Positions 20,001 to 22,934 of a stretch of DNA of 22,934 nucleotides are shown piece by piece (positions within the stretch are counted from its first letter, which is position 1; every line of letters begins with the position of its first letter). The DNA lies in the NCBI GenBank assembly GCA_030267965.1, contig BRYA01000254.1, positions 37,093 through 60,026 on the forward strand. The letters are read 5' to 3'. The position numbers were made by a program, and so were the translations under genes. The notes under the pieces are model-generated. The model was not told the origin of the DNA, did no database searches, and saw nothing but the letters and a program-made list of their open reading frames with translations. This DNA is from Triparma columacea (taxonomy: Eukaryota; Sar; Bolidophyceae; Parmales; Triparmaceae).

Positions 20001-22486
20001 GGTGGGGAAAGACAACAGTGACAGTTACAGCTGATTTGGAGGAAGCTGCTGCCTACTTCTGGGACTTTGAGAGCAGAGTCCATCAAGAAACAACAGGAGA
20101 TATTGAGAGGGTTGTTGAGGAGAAGAAGGGGACATGGGAAGTGGTTGTGAGAAGAAGGAAGAAGTTGGCGTCAGTAAGTGGTGGGGGGCATAGAGATAGG
20201 GAGTTCTGGAATGTGATGATGCTGCACAAGATGGATGAAAATACTATTGTGATTATAATAGAGCCAATAATGGAGAATATGGAGAGAAGTGATGCTGTGA
20301 GCAACACTGAGAGAAGTGCCGCACAAAGTTTATCTGGATTATTGAGAAGTACTGCACAAAGTGCTGTGAGCAAAACTAAGAGAAGTGCTGCACGAAGGGC
20401 ATCTGAAGAAGTCGCAATAAAGTTCACAAAAAAAGGAGAGAAGACAACCAAGGTAGAATTTGTCACCAAGGTAGAGCTTGGTAGCTCTGTGAGTGTGGAG
20501 GCAACAAAAGCAACTCTGGAGAGGCACCTAGACGAGGCTGCTGAGGCACAAAGATACTTTATCGACCTTGTCCCTTTAATGGAGATGTCTAAGCAAGTTG
20601 GCGAGGCCTTGGGTGCTGATTTGGTTTGGGATGGAGGACAACTTGGAGGAGCAAACTCAAGGAAGGACAGGGAGAGATATGTCAAGGAGGTTTGTAATGA
20701 GAATGTCGCTTTGAGAGAGGTTGTCAAGAAGTACCCTTGGTTTGTGACTTTGCTGAAGAGGGCAAGGCTTTGTGAGTTTAGCTCCAACAGCTCAGTGTCT
20801 ACCAAGCTTGAGTGTGTTGAGGAGAAGGAGGCAAGGGTGATTGGAAACAACTTGATGCCTTGTTTGAAGAGCAGGAAGGTGATAAAGGCTGGGGTAGATA
20901 TGTGGAAATTGCAGAACAGGGCTGTTGGGGAGCTGTTTGAGGAGTTTCAATGGATGGAGGGTATGTTTGTTGAGATAGGGAAGGGAGTTGTGAAGGCTGC
21001 ACCGTGGGGTCTCATGTTTCGAGTTGCTGTTGGTGCTGTTACATCTATCTTTGATTTGCTTACTGATGTGTATGTGACGTACATGTTTTGGAGTGATAAG
21101 AAGTATGGGTACTTTAAGGCATCTTTGGCAAGTTTGATGGTATCAATGGGGATTCAGATGCTTGTAGTTTGGGCACAGAACAGGAATTTGGGGATGGTGA
21201 GGGTGGTTAGGGAGTGGTTTCCTATTTTGATTGGCTTTAAGCCTGCTGTTGATGCTTACAGGGTTGCAAAGGGAGAAAAGCAAGAGGTTGGGCATGCTGT
21301 TGATCCAATGCACGAGTTGACTGTCATGAAAGTGATTGAGATGTTTGCTGAAGCCATACCAGGAGTGATTATCCAACTTATGGCTATTGCAACAAATAAA
21401 AAAGACGTTGCGGATGCAGCTTGGGTCTCACTTTCAGTTTCAGCATTGACAACAGGATATGCATCTGCAACTATCAGTTATGACTTTGATACTGACCCAG
21501 TGAAGAGATTACAAGTGCCTGACTTCTATGGTTATGCGCCTGCGAATCCCACAAAGAGATCTATCATATTTGTTGCAATGATGTTCTTTAGCGCATGTAT
21601 GCTTGTGATAAGGTGCATGACAATAGTTGTGTTGGGGCAACTTAGTGGTAGATGGGTCTCTCTCTATGTTGGTGCTGACCTTGGTCTGTATTTATTGGTG
21701 AAGATATTAAGAGGAGACTTTTGGTATTGGATGCCTGTTGGTGGTAAGACAGAAATAGTGTTTAGTATTGTCAACAGAGTGTTGGTGAAAGTTGTGACAG
21801 ACTTTACATCAATTGTGCAGTTTAGGCATCCTAATGAGGTTGGAGGGATATATTGGATGTTTGGATTTGTGTTGACAATGGGAAGTCTTCCAGTAGCTAT
21901 AATTATAGCTGAAAGGGGAGGTGTTGCAGACAAAGGGCTTTTATTTGCATGGAAAGTAGTAAGATCAGTTATACCATGTACAGTTGTGTTGTTTGCTGTA
22001 TTTTTCTTTAACATCGAGAAAAAATACTGGGGCACCTTCTACAGCTTACAGAAGGGTAAGGAATTGACAATGAAAGGGTTTAGAGAAGGAAAAGATGACG
22101 GAATAAAGGCTGCACACATGGCTATGTCAAAGCATCACTGGAAAGCAATTGAAGAAGAAGTGAAAGCTTGGGTGGAGGAAAATTGGGATAGATGGGAAGA
22201 GGAGAAACCAGACTGGTTTGATGAAGCAATGAGAGCTAGCGTGCCAGTTGAATACATTCCAGGAGCAGGAAATGCTAGAATGAGAGAGAGTGTTAGGAGA
22301 GCAAGTGTTGATGCTGAAGCTGAGGGTGGTCTAGCAGGTGCTTTGGGAGCAAGTGTTAGAAGAGCAAGTTTTGGAGGCGCTGATGGTGTGGATATTATAG
22401 GGGTAGGAGGTGGGAAGGCTAAAGTAAACAATGTTGTGCCGGTTAAAGATGAAGAAGAGAAAGAAGGCAAAGTGATTGAAATGTGA
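11042..22486 (+). CDS. giant tandem (START-like x5 + XKR-like) x2 membrane protein
   Basis: One uninterrupted frame of 3814 residues. A Pro/Ala/Thr decapeptide repeat (17-183) is followed by two homologous modules. Module A has START/SRPBCC-like domains at about 220-420, 463-673, 696-917, 934-1143 and 1162-1348, then an XKR-like membrane domain at 1480-1825 (D1496, D1500; E1592, E1596, P1599) and a Trp-rich tail. Module B repeats this order at about 1983-2230, 2270-2480, 2505-2725, 2743-2947, 2975-3187 and 3322-3664 (D3338, D3342; E3433, E3437, P3440). Several of the soluble units end in a long amphipathic helix followed by a basic/Phe and then Asp-containing stretch, for example [15 protein letters not shown], as in START arrays that I recall from stramenopile algae. 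START domains hold a lipid in a hydrophobic groove; XKR proteins scramble phospholipids. I infer coupled lipid capture and leaflet exchange at a membrane. Domain families are assigned by eye; the joint function is hypothetical. Confidence 0.75.
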   Translation: MDMRPPSPANGDPVPTPASPTPAPTLAPAPAPTLAPAPTPAPTLAPAPTPAPTLAPAPTPAPTLAPAPTPAPTLAPAPTPAPTLAPAPTPAPTLAPAPAPTPTLAPAPTPAPTLAPAPTPAPTLAPAPTPAPTLAPAPTPAPTLAPAPTLAPAPTPTLAPAPTLAPTLAPAPMLAPAPTLALMASAPSFLSDPPSSASDHLPSQCGPDNEEQYALIHNEIYDALVFRGAVEGQLDLSKNDIVKELKQGTFIHNSPDKVLNFLLEECAVGVWHRHILDPLEEEGGTKLAFWRHYLGDKVVEYVFTLETTHDLYNQAHTITFTSIRDKDLTSVAMKKLTNQDQIGKKASRRARLEGKLYLEAAQYGQTRLVLTGKFRAEETTFSAGKKLDINFLYSSLKGIIGEIEKNFHKPGVIDERRKRHFVEEVMPSLPPLTVEEESMLEGVRGLENELYKKGKRVKRTLKEGIDKFLWREGENVWAAFGVTVDKSAEGMLAELSLGDTYTYARTHRKENGNLPRVIRNNFNGTRSRHQHQGKHLPGPGKDRLFEAWFTWKEIKLSSGRAAYLLGFVPLTEFPGGGFKDLSKEGFELAETTGAYFFYEIAPNVCRVTRIQTVDLHFQGLQKTLMDNAIDYLAKSQLVEANRLQEKFRRNEKKVDAEVRGALVERMREGVELEKDQEKVFKDLGDLFDGEEGGWKPLESPYEGVKMEIKYSQQKKGERSIALGRAYGNADCTAEEAAAWFFEYCSRERTTKGLATGELARLEIREGTERTNEKKFATVKKFPFPITNREFVQRLIWRRHNTDCVTVAVWSIAKKVDYGGLGNLVRGTTKAIFTITNTQEINGFPQCKIELMQHVDAGGYLPAKLVEKQTPKVLRVLKSAIQSFEKDKEFDKVALASLANIIKNEHQDYTDKEKDAIRKGKELYEKCKVDENFDDLKSPDERVKMKLVHVDGASSGTGFATTVVDASVEECAAHEFYFDSREFRKTSKERGITEYHIKNSNGHTCFFISTRELGIPGLFPRDGRSKITWFKQDDGKVIIDVRDTEEVHKDYPVKTRNVLVKAHTVWVFEPLDSIGSVPQTSVTFITKVDLGGVFYSSIMNKLAPRFLAQVSDLRKKFDKSKEIDKASRKKLVEKMNELATVGSETVAKRLEEVNGAEKIKGKNTRVKAQGGEGWGKSVVTVKAGLEETAAFFWDVTSRFWVEKGRIVEILRREGFEMVVKRLEKLESKLGGIHHTREFLSKMELVRVDNNTLVMTVEPKEGEEEVQRRRSRKRSLLKSTTNATESTTVRFTKVGEKDTKVELVTNLSLGGNVSKGATTEVLEKYLAQNTTASYYFNNLQSSSEMTEEDGKIAAEELMMRVKDREKGETKAKAVKDVIAANNALRELVEKYSFCSPLLCAVVENKLHPMVKVGGKAECLEKKEGRDIGSSLAITLATTLTATHGVDEWVHQYPSLRQLMKEYIWLRPLFEAIGYTLVGEVRWGVKARVIVGAATSMLDLLTDVYVTLMFRKDNEKQGYFWASLASLAVSMGFQFFLVWINNRKLGMKKVLREWFPVMIGFKPALDAFRIATGEKEEVGHVVDPMVEMTYMKGIEMFAEAIPAVIIQLMAIATTIQEKDIANSAWISLVVSILSTGFISATISYDWDTNPERRQQAPDFYGYVPALASKRTIVFASMLLVSSGLLLTRCTTIVLLGLLGKRWAFAYIGADLGLYLAIKFLRGDFWYWIPMGSYAEEVAMSLFEGVLVKIVTDFTSIVHFRHPYEIGGAYWVFSLVLTMGSLPYAIMAAEHVEEAKRGVEIAWTVLWYVIPFTVISFVVFFFNIELQYWNTFFSLQRGKDYTLKNFREGKDEATRAAFTFQMSKHHWKSIEEEVRGWVETNWERWQEEEPNWLDEAMRARIPLEYIPTATARQQEKERRGLVVNTSTKKRVKPVRPEQDMLDQFPSDKTNLENPTIADTNLRQKEIAKLMAAVRKRRYNKKATKEATTRFIAKLEERGAVEGLFHYSQDNHDLKTELGLVLHHNPEEVLNFLLSDIKEGDFTRQTIQTSKKGTRIVLWKQTQGRKISAEFLMNIMVTKNTDDSKYTIQIRQVKDVDLAESVAGKSNNPRGMVEGHIRLADFELGQTALTFAGNITVLLGKKKGLGAPESKTNVAQSVTTIASKTKSNLPKKVSTMKPRNSFLPTLTPKSSSIEKINQERIEIVKAFKCIFGEIGKHFHKPGVIDERRKKHFVEEVMLRAPPLTREEEEMLERVGRLEKELHTKGKRVKGTLKEGMDKFLWREGHKVWAAFGVTVDKSAEAVLAEQSMFDTYEASAIHFSDNKNLPRAVRENVDGSRSFQVYRGIHLPSPAKDRLFEAWFTWKEIKLSSGRAAYLLGFVPLTEYPGGGFKDLSKEGFVLAETTGVYFFNEIAPNVCRVTRIQTVDLQFTGLLQNAMMDNAIDYLAKSQLIEANRLQEKFRRNGKKVGAEVRGALVERMREGVKMEEDQKKVFRELEELFGGEGKGGWGPLESPYKGVKMEIKYKQQEKGKKTLGFGRAECISDCSAEEAVAWFFEYCSRERMLKSRERGEPARLEIRMEGQGRINEKLFAVVTKLPFPFRKREAIMRYVWQKGHQDGKMSLVFVPAEEKVDYGGKFGKLVLARTSGILTAKNIEDHNGVLQCKLTLTQFMDTGGHIPVKIVDRSTPRVLSTIAALRDSFKRDEEVDKFALASLANIIKNETQYYTDKEKDAISKGKEFYKKCKEGNFDDLKSPDERVKMKLVHVDGASSGTAFATTVVDTSVEECAAHEFYFDSREFRKTSKERGITEYHIKNSNGHTCFFISTREFGIPGLAPRDGRNKITWYKQDDGKVIIDVTDTEEFQADFPVKAGNVLTKAHTVWVFEPLGTIGGVPQTSVTFTTKADLGGVFYSSIMNKIAPRYLAQVSDLRKKFNRSRAIDASTRIQIVSGIGEIKKMSTETFDAKFLEVEGKQKVEGAFPLSDTCIKVEKKGKGWGKTTVTVTADLEEAAAYFWDFESRVHQETTGDIERVVEEKKGTWEVVVRRRKKLASVSGGGHRDREFWNVMMLHKMDENTIVIIIEPIMENMERSDAVSNTERSAAQSLSGLLRSTAQSAVSKTKRSAARRASEEVAIKFTKKGEKTTKVEFVTKVELGSSVSVEATKATLERHLDEAAEAQRYFIDLVPLMEMSKQVGEALGADLVWDGGQLGGANSRKDRERYVKEVCNENVALREVVKKYPWFVTLLKRARLCEFSSNSSVSTKLECVEEKEARVIGNNLMPCLKSRKVIKAGVDMWKLQNRAVGELFEEFQWMEGMFVEIGKGVVKAAPWGLMFRVAVGAVTSIFDLLTDVYVTYMFWSDKKYGYFKASLASLMVSMGIQMLVVWAQNRNLGMVRVVREWFPILIGFKPAVDAYRVAKGEKQEVGHAVDPMHELTVMKVIEMFAEAIPGVIIQLMAIATNKKDVADAAWVSLSVSALTTGYASATISYDFDTDPVKRLQVPDFYGYAPANPTKRSIIFVAMMFFSACMLVIRCMTIVVLGQLSGRWVSLYVGADLGLYLLVKILRGDFWYWMPVGGKTEIVFSIVNRVLVKVVTDFTSIVQFRHPNEVGGIYWMFGFVLTMGSLPVAIIIAERGGVADKGLLFAWKVVRSVIPCTVVLFAVFFFNIEKKYWGTFYSLQKGKELTMKGFREGKDDGIKAAHMAMSKHHWKAIEEEVKAWVEENWDRWEEEKPDWFDEAMRASVPVEYIPGAGNARMRESVRRASVDAEAEGGLAGALGASVRRASFGGADGVDIIGVGGGKAKVNNVVPVKDEEEKEGKVIEM
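11090..11590 (+). repeat. 30-bp coding minisatellite, Pro-Ala-Thr decapeptides
   Basis: A tandem array with a 30-bp unit (GCGCCTACGCTTGCGCCTGC core) encodes [14 protein letters not shown] decapeptides. The central part (about 11150-11470) keeps the period almost exactly; the ends are shorter variants. Two copies carry GCACCT instead of GCGCCT, marking sub-blocks. The peptide should be extended and disordered. Copy number may differ between strains, and assembly here may be imprecise. Confidence 0.95.
11700..16750 (+). repeat. internal module A of the giant gene
   Basis: This is the first copy of a duplicated segment of about 5.4-5.5 kb; the second copy is at 16980-22255. Equivalent points are 12430 and 17850 (offset 5420), 13861 and 19291 (offset 5430), and 15479 and 21005 (offset 5526). 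Similarity is uneven: 13861-14100 differs from its partner at only 12 of 240 bases, while the first membrane helix differs at about 16 of 60. Confidence 0.9.
16980..22255 (+). repeat. internal module B of the giant gene
   Basis: This is the second copy of the module at 11700-16750, with the same domain order. It has segments that module A lacks or has in another form: a Ser/Thr/Lys-rich insertion at 17460-17620 inside the first START-like unit, and a Ser/Arg/Ala-rich insertion at 20280-20410 inside the fifth. The linker between modules (about 16750-16980) is polar and basic. Confidence 0.9.
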
Positions 22487-22627
22487 ACAAACAGCGTTCA
22501 CAAATAGATCAGAAAATAGTTAAAAAACATAAAATGATAAGAAGGATCAACAGGAAAAATAGTTAGAACACATTAGAAAGATGGAGGAGAAAAACTAGAG
22601 AGTTCAATTTTGTATTGAAAAAAATGA

Positions 22628-22633
22628 AATAAA
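22628..22633 (+). terminator. AATAAA polyadenylation signal candidate
   Basis: A perfect AATAAA lies 142 nt after the stop codon of the giant gene, with a T-rich and then G-rich sequence downstream (TTTTGTTGGATGTGGG), which fits a cleavage site plus GU-rich element. Confidence 0.5.
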
Positions 22634-22845
22634 TTTTAGAGTATAAGAGTTTTGTTGGATGTGGGGGTGGGAGACTGAGGGTTAAGGAAGGGGGTTTGTG
22701 GGGAGAGTATTGTGTAGGTAAGGGGAAGGGGAAAAAAAAAGGAGGAGTGAGGCTGATTGGGGTTCATGCAGATGTTTTGCAGGGAGGTACAGCGTTAAGA
22801 GAGAGTGTATTTTGGTTTATGGTTAAAATCTAATAGGGAAGACAG

Positions 22846-22866
22846 GGTAACCCTAAGGTTGTTACC
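22846..22866. repeat. short inverted repeat GGTAAC...GTTACC
   Basis: Six-base perfect arms (22846-22851 and 22861-22866) flank a nine-base loop. It lies 14 bp before the first of two larger palindromes. Confidence 0.6.
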
Positions 22867-22879
22867 AAATTTGCCCCAT

Positions 22880-22900
22880 ATTTCTCAGATTCTGAGAAAT
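22880..22900. repeat. palindrome with ATTTCTCAG arms, first copy
   Basis: Nine-base perfect arms ATTTCTCAG and CTGAGAAAT around a three-base centre. The same arms recur at 22911-22930, 31 bp further on. Confidence 0.85.
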
Positions 22901-22910
22901 CCAGCCTAAT

Positions 22911-22930
22911 ATTTCTCAGGCCTGAGAAAT
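22911..22930. repeat. perfect 20-bp palindrome, second copy
   Basis: ATTTCTCAGGCCTGAGAAAT is its own reverse complement and uses the same nine-base arms as the palindrome at 22880-22900. The window ends four bases later, so further copies may follow. Confidence 0.9.
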
Positions 22931-22934
22931 ACAG

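Larger units (their letters stand above)
22487..22934 (+). other. 3' flank of the giant gene
   Basis: An AT-rich 3' UTR-like part (22487-22650) is followed by a strongly G/A-rich stretch (about 22660-22750) and then by short inverted repeats to the window edge. No open frame or RNA gene could be supported. Confidence 0.5.

Noticed and set aside
20083..20850. 255-codon open frame antisense to the giant gene
   Set aside because: Purine-rich sense coding sequence leaves the antisense frame free of stops. It has no independent features.
22846..22862. CCCTAA, resembling a telomere repeat
   Set aside because: Only one copy, inside a short inverted repeat, with no tandem array.

Overview
This is nuclear DNA from a eukaryote, most likely a unicellular stramenopile alga. 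Bolidophytes such as Triparma are my best guess, at low to moderate confidence. The evidence is short spliceosomal introns (80-130 nt, GT-AG), AATAAA near the 3' end of the last gene, no Shine-Dalgarno sites or operons, and arrays of START-like domains that I recall as greatly expanded in such algae. No search was run.

Layout, left to right: (1) 157-986, minus: a two-exon secreted protein of unknown function. (2) 1707-3949, plus: a two-exon, 719-residue multi-pass membrane protein that I read as an XK-related (XKR, lipid-scramblase family) domain with an acidic minisatellite and a coiled-coil tail. (3) 4132-6842, minus: a six-exon, 740-residue protein with PDZ-like domains and a CCHC zinc knuckle. 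(4) 7640-9717, plus: a four-exon, 578-residue multi-pass transporter-like protein (MFS, possibly folate-biopterin/BT1 type) that needs a 17-nt microexon to stay in frame. (5) 9718-11041: a gene-free stretch with an AT-rich island (about 22% GC over 10081-10440 by hand count). (6) 11042-22486, plus: an intronless 3814-residue giant protein. (7) 22487-22934: a 3' flank ending in two palindromes that share the same arms.

The most striking object is the giant protein. After a Pro/Ala/Thr decapeptide minisatellite it holds two tandem copies of one module. Each module has five consecutive START/SRPBCC-like lipid-binding domains followed by an XKR-like membrane domain. The membrane part is the same family as the stand-alone gene at 1707-3949, so the window carries three XKR-like copies. 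All three keep a Dxx(T)D pair in the first membrane helix region and an ExxxExxP motif later, both of which I also recognise in animal XKR8. I infer a machine that couples lipid capture or transfer to lipid scrambling. The parts are recognised family patterns; their combined function is a hypothesis.

Genes 1/2 and 3/4 are divergent pairs, and genes 2 and 3 converge with 182 bp between their stops. Exon joins were set by eye from GT-AG sites, frame and phase; no transcript data were available.
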